A stretch of DNA of 64,000 nt from Calamus simplicifolius. Its lineage: Eukaryota > Streptophyta > Magnoliopsida > Arecales > Arecaceae. How positions within the stretch are numbered: position 1 is the stretch's first letter; every line of letters begins with the position of its first letter. The position numbers were made by a program, and so were the translations under genes. The DNA is taken from NCBI GenBank assembly GCA_900491605.1, contig UESW01001683.1, forward strand, positions 12,374-76,373, in the 5' to 3' direction. The notes below the pieces were generated by a model, which saw only the letters and a list, made by a program, of their open reading frames with translations, had not been told where the DNA came from and made no database searches. Below are positions 22,798 to 34,097 of this stretch, piece after piece.

Positions 22798-25130
22798 GAA
22801 TGATTAAAGTAGGTATTGCTTATGCTCAAACTTTAATTGACCCGGTGCCACGCATTCCTTTCATATCTGACATCTATCTTGACAAGAATGCATCATTGAC
22901 ACCTATTCCTCTGGAGCAAGAGTTGCATATTGCTTTTCCGAATGGAGATGTTATGAAAGTTGACACAGTATGCAAATCTTGCCCAATTGTCTTGAAGAAT
23001 AGGAGGTTGAATGCTGATCTCATTGTCCTTCCACTGAAGTTTTTCGATGTTATCCTTGGAATGGATTGGTTGGCCTCCTATCATGCTTCAGTAGACTGCT
23101 TCAGGAAGATTGTCAACTTCAAAACTCCAAGTCAGCCTGAATTTAGTTTTATTGGTGGTCAGAAACACCTAGCCTCAGTGTTCATATCAGCGATGCAGGC
23201 TGGAAAGTATCTGATGAGTGGTGGTCAAGGATTTCTTGCTGTAGTCAAGGACCTTCAGCAAGAAGAGACCAAGTTGGAGGATATTCCTATAGCTCGAGAA
23301 TTTCCTGATGTCTTTCCTGAGGATTTGACTAATTTACCCCCTGATCGAAAGTCGAGTTCTCTATTGATCTAGTTCCTGGAACTGGACCTATATCAAAGGC
23401 CCCTTACCGCATGGCCCCGGCTGAGCTAAAGGAACTGAAGGATCAATTGCAGGAGCTCCTAGATCGGGGATTTATCAGACCCAGTGCTTCTCCTTGGGGT
23501 GCTCCAGTTCTATTTGTTAAGAAGAAGGATGGCAGTCTTCGACTCTGCATTGATTACCAGAAAATCAATAAGGTAACAGTGCAAAATAAGTACCCTCTGC
23601 CGAGGATTGACGACTTGTTTGATCAACTCCAAAGAGCTCGATATTCTCAAAGATTGATCTTAGGTCAGGGTACCATCAACTCAAAGTCAAGGAGGGAGAT
23701 GTGCCTAAGACAGCATTCAGAACCAGATATGAACACTATGAGTTCTTGGTGATGTCGTTTGGGTTAACTAATGCCCTAGCAGCATTCATGGACTTGATGA
23801 ACATAATTTTTAAACCATATTTGGATCAGTTTGTGGTGGTTTTCATTGATGATATTTTGATATATTCCAAGAGCCATAAGGAGCATGAGGACCACCTGAG
23901 GATCGTGCTACAGATTCTTCGAGAGAAGAAGCTTTATGCCAAGCTGCAGAAGTGTGAATTTTGGTTAGATCAAGTATCTTTCTTGGGTCATATAATCTCT
24001 AAAGATGGTGTGTCTGTGGACCAAAAAAGATTGAAGCTATCATTAGCTGGAGCCGACCTTCCAATGTGGCAGATGTCAGAAGCTTCTTGGGGTTAGCCGG
24101 GTATTACCGTAAATTTGTGGAGAATTTCTCTCGCATTGCTCTACCCCTAACTCGCTTAACCCAAAAGCGAGTGAAGTTTGACTGGACAGTGGAGTGTGAG
24201 AAAAGTTTCCAGGAGTTAAAGCAGCGCCTGGTATCAGCTCCCATTCTTGTTCTTCCGACAGGATCTGAAGGTTTTACTATATATACTGATGCCTCTCGGA
24301 AAGGATTGGGATGTGTTTTGATGCAGAATGAAAGGGTGATAGCTTATGCCTGCAGACAATTGAAACCTTATGAGCAGAATTATCCTACTCATGATCTGGA
24401 ATTGGCTGCTGTGGTTTTTGCTCTGAAGATTTGGCGGCATTATCTATATGGAGTGTCGTGTGATGTGTATACAGATCATAAGAGTCTAAAATACATCTTC
24501 ACACAGAAGGAGCTGAATTTAAGGCAGAGGAGGTGGTTGGAACTATTAAAGGATTATGACCTGAATCTACAGTATCATCCTGGGAAGGCCAATGTAGTGG
24601 CTGATGCTTTGAGCAGAAAATCCTCTTCTGAGTTAGCTGCTATGATTACTTCCAGCCTCACATATTGAGAGATCTGGAGAAGTGGGAAGTTGGTTTGAGA
24701 GTACAACAGTCTGATGGGCTTGTTGCAGCACTTGTACTCCAGCCGACCTTGGTTGACATAATCAAGTCCTCTCAGATAGAAGATCAGATTTACAAAGATT
24801 AAAGAAGCTGTGCAGTTAGGAGTTCAGAATGAATTCTATGTAATGGAGGATGGATCCCTGAAATTTGAAGGAAGACTTTGTGTGCCAAACGTTGAGGAGC
24901 TAAAGGCCAAAATTTTGAAGGAGGCTCACTACTCTCCCTATACTGTGCATCCAGGTGGCACTAAGATGTACAGAGACTTAAAGGAAAATTTTTGGTGGAA
25001 AGGGATGAAGAGGGAGATTGCTCAGTATGTGGCCAAGTGCTTGGTGTGTCAGCGAGTGAAGGCCGAGCATCAAAGGCCTATAGGACCTCTTCAGTCTCTG
25101 ATGATTCCACAGTGGAAATGGGAAAAGATT
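22798..25130 (+). pseudogene. Chromovirus pol: protease, RT, RNase H, partial integrase (truncated)
   Basis: The protease (22798-23340) ends with FFDVILGMDWLASYHA. Its active-site region keeps the Asp but the residues after it (DPVPRIPF) are not canonical, apparently because two compensating single-base indels shift the frame locally. RT (23350-24060) has frameshifts near 23347, 23640 and 24022 and an intact FIDDILIYSK catalytic box. RNase H (24066-24640) reads TIYTDASRKGLGC and DVYTDHKSLKY. Integrase starts near 24840 with the HHCC finger (HYSPYTVHPGG ... CLVCQ, to about 25060) and stops at about 25130 before the DDE core, where sequence of the next element begins. No 3' LTR remains. Confidence 0.9.
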
Positions 25131-25137
25131 GCTCTAC

Positions 25138-25544
25138 CCCTGACACGACTAGGCCCACCTGCCATTTGTAGTGTCGCGCTTGGCAGGTGGCTAGAGGGGA
25201 AAAATGCCTTTGACATGCTCAATGTCAGTTGCGATCTGTCGCTGTCAGCGTTGCCCTCTGCCCGTTACCGGACAAGGGCACCATGAAATCAACCACCTTC
25301 TGGAAGCGGGAAAAGGGACCCTCGAACAGGTATAAAAGCCCAAACTCACAACGAGGAAGGGATCTGAACTCATGTTCTCTAGCTATCTTTCTGCTAGTTT
25401 ACTCTTGTATGTTCTCGAGTTCCTTACTTGAGCGTCAGAGGGTCCCCATCAGTGCAACCACTCTCCGGGAACTTCTTGCAGGAGCACTTCGAGGAGAAGG
25501 ATCTCCATTTCCCGATATTGAAGGAAGGTGACTTGGCGTCAACA
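25138..25544 (+). mobile_element. 5' LTR remnant of Tat element T4
   Basis: It matches 33109-33515 (cctgacacgactaggcccacctg onward) to the common end ...ACTTGGCGTCAACA. The first about 315 bp present in the 3' LTR are missing; the truncation abuts the broken chromovirus integrase. Confidence 0.87.
25331..25338 (+). promoter_or_regulatory. LTR TATA box of T4 (5' copy)
   Basis: TATAAAAG in the LTR, 206 bp before the LTR end; the same sequence is at 33302 in the 3' LTR. Likely core promoter of the element. Confidence 0.6.
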
Positions 25545-25547
25545 AAT

Positions 25548-25567
25548 TGGCGTGCTAGGAAGGGGGA
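25548..25567 (+). other. Primer-binding site of T4
   Basis: TGGCGTGCTAGGAAGGGGGA, three bases after the LTR end; a slightly mutated version of the TGGCGCGCC-type site in the related elements. Confidence 0.65.
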
Positions 25568-25628
25568 TAAAAAAAAGCTTCGAACCAGTCAGCTGTGGAT
25601 TCTTCTCTTCCCCTGAGTGTTCAAGAAA

Positions 25629-27200
25629 ATGGTGATGACGCGTGCGCAAGAGGTCTCCACCAGCCATGCTAGGGGGCATTGCCTGGGAGCTGACCTGCCG
25701 ACGGCCGGTTCCTTGCCCCCTAGGCAAGCATCCCCGCACCACCATCGCCGCCACCGCAGCAGCAGCATCAAGATGATTGGATCGTTTCCCTCACCATGCA
25801 AGTTCAGTCACTGGTGGTGGCGGTCCAGGTCCTGCAACAGCAGCTAGGGCCACCCTCATCAGTCCCGGTGGTGGTCCAACCCAGTCAGCATTCTTCTCGG
25901 GAGAGGTCTCCATCCGAAAAGTTTGCCACCACCATGCTTCGCCCAGCATCATCGTCGGGAGACCTTAAGAGGTCCCGGTCTCCTTTCCTCCATGCCAGTG
26001 CTTCCCCCAAGAGGCGGCACGGATGGGAGGTGGAGCGCACCCATCTTCACCGCCGTCACTCCTCTCCCTCCTCGGAATCTTCAAGGGAGGGTCCTTCGAT
26101 GGCCGGATAGCTCGCCGGGCCGAGCGCCGTCTTGATGAGTGAAACCAGCGGCTGGAGGAGCTCAGCCGCCAGATCACTAACCTACCAGAGGCAGACTATG
26201 ATAGCCGGCCACCGTTGTCCCACCATATTATGGAGGAGCCAATCTTAATCTGGTTCTGTCTTCCCCAGCTGGACCTGTATGACGGGACCACCAATCCCCT
26301 GGACCATCTGGAAAACTACAAAGTCCTTATGCAGGTCCAGGGGGCAACCGACTCTCTACTCTGCATCGCCTTCCTCGCCACCTTGAGGAAGGTCGCTCGA
26401 GCTTGGTACTCCCGCCTGTCGCCGTGGAGTATCAACTCCTTCTGCCAACTGGAGAGGGACTTCTTGGCCCATTTCGATGCCTGCCAGAAGATCCCTCGAG
26501 TGGCGGATAGCCTGTTTTCCGTCCAGCAGAAGGGTGGCGAGTCCCTGCGGGACTTCGTCATCCGATTCAAAGAAGTTTCCCTCGAGGTCTACAACCTCAA
26601 GGATTCTGTGGCCACATTGGCCTTGAAGCGAGGGCTCTGCCCCTCCCATTTTGCTTATTCTCTCGATAAGAAGCCACCTAGCTCCTACGCCGAACTCTTG
26701 AGCCGGGCACAAAAGTACATCCGCACCGACGAGGCTGATTCCTCGCGGTGCGAGGCTAGTGGTAGCTCCGCCAAGAAGCAGACTCGGCCCAAGCCTGCTG
26801 AGGCTCATCCTAGGAGGCCCGAGCCTCCCTGTCGTCCAGACAACCGCCCTTGAGCTCTCGCCCCCAGGGATAGTCCATTCACTCTCTGGCTCGCTCCGAT
26901 ATCTCACATCTTACTTGAGATAGAAGGTGAGTCATACCTTCAGCACCCTCCTCCGTTGAACCCAAAGACCCCCCGCAACAAAAACTTTTACTATCGCTTC
27001 CACAGGGACCATGGCCACGACACCGACAACTGTTGCCAGTTGAAGAAGGTGATAGAGGATCTTATCCAGCATGGCCATCTGAAAAAGTTCGTCCAGAGGG
27101 GCCATCCAAGTGCACCCGGCCTGTCGGCGCCTCCGCCACCAATAGCCAGCGTCAACAACACCCCAATCGAGAAGACGGTGGCGATGATTTCCTAGGGGGC
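25629..27200 (+). pseudogene. Tat-lineage gag of T4, frameshifted
   Basis: Gag starts at ATG 25629 (MVMTRAQEVSTSHARG) and passes through a low-complexity, frameshifted linker (25700-26130). The capsid-type region is open from 26215 to 26853: LPQLDLYDGTTNPLDHLENY, then LLCIAFLATLRKVARAWYSRL, FVIRFKEVSLEVYNL and DKKPPSSYAELLSRAQKYIR. The zinc knuckle near 26985-27050 reads FYYRFHRDHGHDTDNC, with Tyr where the sister copy has the first Cys (LYCRYHRDYGHDTEDC at 43838). The family assignment rests on near-collinearity with the Gag at 42293. Confidence 0.87.
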
Positions 27201-28030
27201 AAGCAGCGCATCCAAGAGGCCGCGTAGGGAGGAGGGGTTAGACTATGTAATTCTCTTATCTAAAAGGGACCTAGAGGGGGTGGTCAACAAAAATGATGAT
27301 AGCGTCATTGTGTCCATGACAATCGCTAAGCATCCTGTAAAAAGAATTCTAGTTGATAGGGAGCTCAGTGGACGTTTTGAGTTATGATGCGTTTGTTCGG
27401 ATGAACTTATCTCCCAGCTCCCTTCAGCCTATCGCCACGCCCTTAATAGGTTTTACTAGAGACTCTGTGAGGGTTGAGGGGGAGATCACCCTCCCCGTCA
27501 CGGCCGGGACACCACCGCTCAAGAGCACGGTTTGCATGAATTTTTTGTGGTCCGGGTTCCTCTCACCTACAATGCATCCTCGGGAGACCCGGACTAAATC
27601 TTTTGGATGCCATCATCTCCACCAAAAGGCTGCTCGTGAGGTTCCCTACCAGCGAAGGAGTCGGAAGATGCGAAGGGAGCTGAACCCGCTACCGCTTTGC
27701 TACCACCTGGCCCCTGCCCGCAGGGGGTGGTACCTGCACCTGCACCAAAGTGCTCGACCCCGAGACTCGGAGAGGAGAGGAGAGCGGTCAAACACCTGCT
27801 GACCTTTCCCTTGGGGGAGGACTCGACAAGGATGATTCAGATCAGAGCCCTGCTCCCAAGAGGAGGCACGAGACCAGCTTCTAGCTTTCCTGCGGGCCAA
27901 CTCCGACATCTTCACATGGTCGGCGTCCGACATGCCAGGCATCTCTGAGGAGGTAATTACCCACCAGCTCAACATCAAATCAGAGTGTCGGCTCATCCGA
28001 CAAAAAAAGAGGAAGCCTTACCGGTCGCAT
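27201..28030 (+). pseudogene. Tat-lineage protease of T4, frameshifted in the active site
   Basis: KHPVKRILVD (about 27330-27360) matches the protease start of the 41-50 kb element, but one inserted base shifts the frame inside the active-site loop. The reading resumes in another frame with GSSVDVLSYDAFVRMNLS. A further frameshift lies near 27540. The sequence reaches the pre-RT segment (ECRLIRQKKR, about 28010) and then jumps to the post-RNase H linker. Confidence 0.82.
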
Positions 28031-29262
28031 AAAAACCCTCTTGGATGGACGCTTACATCCGGTATCTTACCGATGGCGCTCTCCCTGAAGACCTAGCTGA
28101 GGCCAAACTACTCAAGCGGTGGGCTCCCAAGTTTTTAATGATGGACGGAGGCTCTACCGGAGGTCATTCTCATACCCTGTCCTCAAGTGCATTGGCCCAT
28201 AGAAGCTGATTATAATGTGGGAGATCCATGAGGGCATCTACGGAAGTCATCTGGGGGCAGGGCTCTAGTGTATAAAGCCTTGCAGCAAGGGTACTATTGG
28301 ATGACGATGAGGGAGGACGCCATCGAACTCGTTAGGAGGTGTGATAGCTACCAACGTTATGCCAGCATCCAGCAGCAGCAGACCCCCAGCTGAGCCCCCT
28401 GGCACCCCCTGACCTTTTGCTCAGTGGGGGATGGACATCTTGGGACCATTTCCCTTGGCCTCCGGTTAGCGCAAGTTTCTTCTGGTAGCCATTGACTACT
28501 TCACCAAATGGATTAAGGCCGAGGCACTGGCCAAGATCACCGAGGGCAAGGTGAGATCTTTTTCTGGAAATCTATAATCTAATGGTTCGGGTTGTCGCAT
28601 ACCCTCATCACCAACAACGGTCGGCAGTTCGACAATGCGCCTTTCAGAGGATTCTGCATTGAGCTAGGCATTCAGCAGCGGTTCACCTCTGTCGGGCACC
28701 CTCAGACCAATGGCGCGGCCGAGGTGACCAACCACATCATCCTCCAAAGACTTTGAGCACGACTGGATGACTTCAAAGGAAGGTGGGTGGAGGAGCTCCC
28801 CAATGTACTATGGGCCTACCACACGATGCCGCGGCCCCCACCGGGAGACTTCCTTCAACCTCATCTTTGGATCCGAGGCCATTATCCCTGTGGAGATAGG
28901 TGTCCCGAGCTCTCGGACGAATCATACAGCGAGGAGGATAACTCAAGCCAGCTCCGAGCCAACCTCGATCTCGTGGAGGAAGTACGTGATCGAGCACAAC
29001 TTTGGATAGCCATCTATCGACAGCGAATGGCCAGGTACTACAATGCCCATGTCCGTCCTAGGACATTCCTGCCAGGAGACCTAGTCCTTCGATGGGCCGA
29101 AGTTTTAAAGCCGATGAAAGGGGGAAGTTGTCGCCAAATTGAGAAGGACCCTATCGAGTCCCCGAAGTCCTCCATCGTGGAGCGTACAGAATCGAAGGGC
29201 TAGATGGAAAGTCGCTCCCGCGGACTTGGAACTCCGACAACCTCTGTCGGTATTATCAGTAA
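28031..29262 (+). pseudogene. Tat-lineage integrase of T4, RT/RNase H deleted upstream
   Basis: The segment opens in the linker (WMDAYIRYLTDGALPEDL-like) that follows RNase H in the related element. About 1.8 kb with RT and both RNase H domains has been deleted at about 28030. The integrase zinc finger is degraded (28200-28360); the core retains MDILGPFPLAS, NNGRQFDNAPF (a D-to-N change at the second catalytic Asp) and GHPQTNGAAEVTNH. Stops fall within LASG*RKF, near 28575 and at about 28755. The C-terminus continues to HRYYQ-like codons near 29255. Non-functional. Confidence 0.85.
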
Positions 29263-29374
29263 TGTACCCTTCTCTATATTGAGTTGTGCATTTACATTCT
29301 TTCGGGCTCCTGCCCCGCGTTCTATATTAATAAAAGTGTGTTCGAGTAACCCATCTTTCCAGAAAAAGCCCAAG

Positions 29375-29830
29375 GCTAGCCCGACACCTCAAGATCGATG
29401 TACCATCAGCATCGAAGACCGTGTACCACCGGCTCCAAAAAGCCGAGGCCAGCTCGGTATCTCAAGACTGATGTACCATCGCACCGAAGATCGGTGTACC
29501 ATCGGCTCCAAAAAGCCCGAGGCTAGCTCGGCACCTCAAGACCGATGTACCATTGGCATCGAAGACCAGTGTACCATCGGCTCCAAAAAGCCTGAGGCCA
29601 GCTCGCCACTTCAAGACTGATGTACCATCGGCATCGAAGACCGGTACCACCAGCTCCAAAAAGCCCGAGCCAGCTCGGCACTTCAAGACCGATGCCCGCT
29701 CGGTGCTCCAAAGCGACGTGCCATCGGCACCGAAGGCCGATGTTCCATCGGTACTTAAGCCCGATGCTTGTTCAACCCTCCAGGGCGGGGTACCATCGGT
29801 ACTCGGCGGCCTGAGGCCGGCTTGACTCCA
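29375..29830 (+). repeat. About 77-bp tandem array D after pol of T4
   Basis: Around six units containing GATGTACCATC, GTGTACCACCGGCTCC and a gccgaggccagctcggcac hairpin. The gtaccaccggctc core is shared with array B2 (5083-6400), which occupies the equivalent place in the non-autonomous element. Confidence 0.9.
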
Positions 29831-30748
29831 AGTCCAACCTCGGTGCTCCCTCTAGGCCCTAACCCTACAAAGCGGCTAAGTCGCGAATCTGCTAGCGATG
29901 AGCCGATGAGTGCTATCCCCAGTGCCGATGCAGCCCCTAGGGGTCCTACGTCGATAGGCCAAGGGTCGTCACCAGTTCACCGTATATTTCAAAAAAAAAG
30001 AGATGCTTCCATTACTAAAAGATACTTTCATTACTGAAAGATGTTTACAAAATGCCGACTAGGTCGGACTTGGGTATAGAAAGAAGACAAAAAGAAAGAA
30101 GCCTGTCGGGAAGGGCTCTTAGGCTTTCGCTGATGCTGACCCATCGACCGGGGCATCCTTCTGCTCATCACCGTCTTCCGGCTCAAGGTTCCGAAGGTCG
30201 GCGATTCCTGAGACTGCGCGGCTTTCTCCTTGCCATTGCGGAACCCCTGCAGGTAGGCCTCGACGGAGCCTTCTGCAACCTGCTCATCGAAAGCGGTGGA
30301 GCTCCTGAAGTGCTCCACAGCCTCGGTTGCCACCAGCTCAGCCGCTGCGGCCCTCTCCTCGGCTACCTGGGCCCTCAGCATGGCCTCATCTGCCCAGGTG
30401 GCAGAGTCGGCGGCTTGGGCATTGGCCCTCCGCGTGACTTCCTCGGCATCAGTCGCCCGGCCCTCGGACTCTCTGGCCCCTCCTTCGCCATCTCCAGTTG
30501 GAGACGGCAAGCCACCAACTCAGCCTCGACGGCGCAAGGATGCACTAAGCCTGCAGCCTCTCGCTGCCTGGCCTCCTCTGCTTCCCCTCTCGCGGCCTCT
30601 AGCGCCCTCTCGATCGCCTTGGCCTCCCTCCGGGCCGACTCCAGGGCCCCCTCAGCCTCCTTGGTTTGGGCCACAGCCGCCAGCACCGTCTGATGGACAT
30701 AGTGGCTCCGAGAGTAACATCCCTCAGGGCTGCCAAGGAATTGACCGC

Positions 30749-30821
30749 CTGCACCAAAAGGATTCGGTTAGCACGAACAGCAAGGATTAAAATTACACAA
30801 GTTAAAGAGGAGGACTCTTAC
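30749..30821 (-). other. Putative second intron of the antisense ORF
   Basis: 73 nt on the minus strand with donor CTGG|GTAAGAG and acceptor TTTTGGTGCAG|GC. It separates the QVEFRKLEALAIYQDAF exon from the coiled-coil exon. Confidence 0.6.
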
Positions 30822-31339
30822 CCAGAGGTGCACCGCGAAGGCATCTTGGTAGATTGCCAGGGCCTCTAACTTGCGGAACTCCACTTGGAGCTCCGGCAGA
30901 CATACCCTGCCATCAGCCGCTTGGCGGTGCGGCCGTTGTAGGCGAGAGACACCCATGGGCGGCTCACCCCAGCCCCTCTCCCCTCGGGGTGGATGAGGCA
31001 GAGGGTTCTGCCACTGCTGCACTTCCGCCTGCAGGTGTGCTATCCTCCGGGAGTGGCTCGGTCTCAGCTCGGCGGTGTTCGCTTGGCATTTGGTGCGGGG
31101 GAGATGGCCCTCGGCTCTGGTGGGGTGTCGGCAGTCAGGTCGACTGCCAAGGGCACCTGCGGGGCGCTCGGGGGGCCGGCCGGCTGGGGGGACGAGGGTT
31201 CGGCTCCCTCGTGGCATCCTGGCTCCAGACGAGAGGAGGAGCCTAGGGGCGGAGTTTCTTCTTCCCACTCACGGTGACCTGTGCCTTGCGCTTCTGCACA
31301 GCCGCCTTCCTGATCATGGCGGTCGGGACCTTCATCATT

Positions 31340-31431
31340 GCACATCGCCGGTCGGGGTTAGTAAAAAAAAAAAAAAAAGAAAGAGAGGGAGAGGAAAAAA
31401 CTGGCAAAGTGTTGGGTCGGCCGCTACTCAC
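31340..31431 (-). other. Putative first intron of the antisense ORF
   Basis: The donor GTGAGTAG at 31431 follows LLSEENLRLAGVSTRSG. A TTACTAAC branch-like motif and a long T tract precede the expected acceptor near 31330-31345, where a clear AG at the homologous position is missing. The + strand ORF at 53871-54945 has an intron at the equivalent place. Confidence 0.55.
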
Positions 31432-32245
31432 CACTCCGGGTGGAGACCCCCGCGAGTCGAAGATTTTCCTCCGATAGGAGCTGGTTGCATCTGGGGACCT
31501 CGGTCGTCAGCAACTGCCCCAGTGCTTCCCTATCCCTCGGGAGGACAGACGAGTCCATATTGGGCCTAAGGTTTTGGTCTCCCACCTAGGTTTGACCCGT
31601 CGAGGTCGGCAAAAAAGAATCAGGACTTCCATCCCTTAACGGAGGAGGGGAGGTATAGCTTGAGGGCTCGGCCAGGCCGGGGCTGAAACAGCCACCAACC
31701 CGATTGCTATTGAAGGGTATAAAAACATCGAAGAGGGAGAGTCTAGGAGTGATGCCATGGAAATGACAGAGAACGATGAAGGCGCAAATGGTCCGAAGGG
31801 AATTTGGGACCAGCTGGGCAGGAGTCAAGGAATAGCGGTCGAGGAGGTTAAGGAAAAAAGGGTGGAAGGGCAGACGAAGACCTAGTCTAAAGGAGATTTT
31901 ATAAAGGGCTATCCTACCGGATTGAAAGGAGACCACCCTATCATCGGGGGTCAGCAGGAAGAGCCCTATGTCTCTAGAGATTTGGTAACAGGCCCTAATA
32001 TTTGCTAAGTCCTGGCTTGTTACCGTGGAGGCAGTTCCCATCGGGGAGTCCACCCCCACCCTCGAGGAGGTGCCGGCGGCTGCCGGGCGTCTCCTAACCG
32101 GAGCCGCGATGGTGGCTCGCCGTTGAGAGAGGGGGATTTGGTCCTCCGAGGGAGCGAAGGAGGAGGACCACGAGGGAGCAGGAGATGGAGAGGCACGAAG
32201 CCTCAAAGAAGAAATGTGGTACTCGGGGTCGACTGATGAAGGCAC

Positions 32246-32775
32246 AATGGAGAAGAAGACATTGGGAGAGTTATGGAAGAGTTAGGAGGTCTGGGAAGGT
32301 CAGGAAGCTAACCTGTAGTGAGAAACAGCAAGAGCAGGCTCTCGGAAAGAAGATGGAGTCGAGGAGGCTAGAAGAAGAAGCAGTTGCAGAGCAAAGTGAT
32401 GAAATCCGGCCTTTCGCCCAACTTATCAATTTCGAATCGTCCCACCTCACCTACCCGACCACGTGGACTCCTGCTATAGGTTGGGTCACCTCGCAAGCGC
32501 CCGACGCGTGTGACGATCCACCTTCGGCCAATAGCGAGGCATCACTGACGTCAGTATCATGATGGCAATGATGGCGGTGGCTTTTCGTAAGCCCCGAGAG
32601 GATACCCCCGCTCCAAGGCTGATCTTCGCGGATCAGACGGACAGCATGGGGAGATACTGCTGCAACCCCGCTAAGGCATCGCTGCACCCGTGTTTTTTGA
32701 CAATTGGCGGCATGCTGGGATCAGCCACCTAGGAGGTGGCACCCCTTTTGCCTTGCAAAGGTGGGCCCGCTTCGT
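32246..32775. other. T4 3' region upstream of the polypurine tract
   Basis: No gene. On the minus strand this would be the 5' leader and promoter of the antisense ORF. 32710-32775 resembles 1770-1830 and 7395-7455 (gatcagccacctaggagg), the block before the polypurine tract in related elements. Confidence 0.5.
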
Positions 32776-32793
32776 CTCAGGGGCGGGGGCATC
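32776..32793 (+). other. Polypurine tract of T4
   Basis: aggggcgggggcatc directly before the LTR start at 32794. Confidence 0.7.
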
Positions 32794-33515
32794 TAATATG
32801 GCTGATCCAACATCGTTAGGGTTAATGGAGAAAATAACTGCCGGAGCCCCCACCTCGGCCCCAAGGCGCCTTCGGCCTCCGAGGCCCCCTCGGCCTCCAA
32901 GGTCCCCTCGGATCCGACGTCCCATCGGCATCGGCCTCGGACCCGGCATCCTCTCGCATCGGCCTCGGGATGGGGGGGGACACCCTAGCTTGAGCCTCAT
33001 GTTCCGCCACCTCGAGCCACCTGACACACCTACGTGGCCCACCAACCGTCTATGGTGGCCACGTGGCCCACTATCTCCTGCAACAGCGCGTGGCCGTAAC
33101 CCGTAACGACGCCTGACACGACTAGGCCCACCTGCCATCTGTAGCGCCGCGCTTGGCAGGTGGCCAGATGGGTAAAATGCCTCTAACATGCTCAGTGTCG
33201 TTGCGATTTGTCACTGTCAGCTTTGCCCTCTGCCGCTACCGGACCAGGGCACCGTGAAATCAACCACCTTCTAGAAGCATGAAAAGGGACCCTCGAACAG
33301 GTATAAAAGCCCACACTCACAACGAGGAAAGGATCTGAACTCAAGTTCTCTAGCTATCTTTATGCTAGTTTACTCTTGTTTGTTCCCGAGTTGCTTACTT
33401 GAGCGTCGGAGGGTCCCCACCGGTGCAACCGGTCTTCAGGGACTTCTTGCAGGAGCACTTCGAGGAGAAGGATCTCCGTTTTCCGATGTTGAAAGAAGGT
33501 AACTTGGCGTCAACA
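32794..33515 (+). mobile_element. 3' LTR of T4
   Basis: A 722-bp LTR from TAATATGGCTGATCC (terminal TG mutated to TA, as in LTR-2) to ...TTGGCGTCAACA. It contains a GGCCTC-rich stretch (32870-32990) and a TATA box at 33302. The flank TTAAT (33516-33520) would be the target duplication, but the partner is lost with the truncated 5' LTR. Confidence 0.9.
33302..33309 (+). promoter_or_regulatory. LTR TATA box of T4 (3' copy)
   Basis: TATAAAAG at the position equivalent to 25331 in the 5' LTR. Confidence 0.55.
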
Positions 33516-33740
33516 TTAATTAACAGCACTATAGTCATTAGCACATAATATATATTTTTTGATTAAAATATACTTTTAATCTTCAGACTTCCATTCAATA
33601 TTCATTTTGATATTTAAATTTTTAAGTACTATCATTTAATTTTTTATATTTTAAAAATATTACATTTCTAACATCTTATTATATAAAATTAGTTAAAATT
33701 GATGGAATGACCAATATATCATTTTGTCATGTATATATGA

Positions 33741-34097
33741 TTTTTTTTTTGGAATAGGCGGATGATTACATCAGTTTCGTGCGAGTCAACTCCGATAAGT
33801 CAGAAAATAGAAAGTGTTTAAGAACAATAGGATAAGGTACACCCTGTTTCCAAAACCAAAAATCGCGTAGACCCATCACCCAGTCGACCGCAGAGTTGGT
33901 TTCACGATAAACATATCAGATATGAAATCTGAAGGCCTCCCATAGATTAGTCTATCCAGGAGCAGAGAATTAATTGGAGAATGACCGTAGCAATCTCGCC
34001 GGAGCCAACGTATGACAGTGAGAGAGTCCCCCTCAATAGAGAGACTCTGAGCATCAGGAAATGCCTGCTCACGCTGCATACAGCTCCGCCATAAATA
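33741..34097 (-). mobile_element. 5'-truncated LINE fragment
   Basis: The minus strand encodes the end of a plant LINE RNase H domain (LSIEGDSLTVIRWLRRD) and ends in an A tail (T run 33741-33750 on the + strand). The motif is close to LIIEGDSMTIIGWMRKD of the larger LINE at 34840. An 8-bp ATATATGA flanks both sides (33733-33740 and 34098-34105), a plausible TSD although AT-rich. Confidence 0.72.

Larger units (their letters stand above)
30060..32245 (-). pseudogene. Antisense accessory ORF (putative gypsy-type transposon protein) of T4
   Basis: Tat-lineage elements are known to carry extra ORFs, some antisense, between pol and the 3' LTR. This one starts at ATG 32245 (MPSSVDPEYHISS) and runs leftward. 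A conserved block at about residues 110-170 (IALYKISFRLGLRLPF, LTPAQLVPNSLRTICAFIVLCHFHGI) resembles the putative gypsy-type transposon domain (Transposase_28-like). A single TAG near 31584 interrupts an otherwise open exon reaching donor GTGAGT at 31431. A second intron, 30821-30749, has good GTAAGA and TTTTGGTGCAG borders. The last part (30748-30060) encodes an Ala/Glu-rich, probably coiled-coil segment (TKEAEGALESARREAKAIER) with frame breaks. The biochemical role is unknown. Confidence 0.75.

Noticed and set aside
30052..31277. Plus-strand open frames in the T4 3' region
   Set aside because: Low-complexity Ser/Pro/Ala shadows of the antisense ORF; the conserved block and splice sites are on the minus strand.
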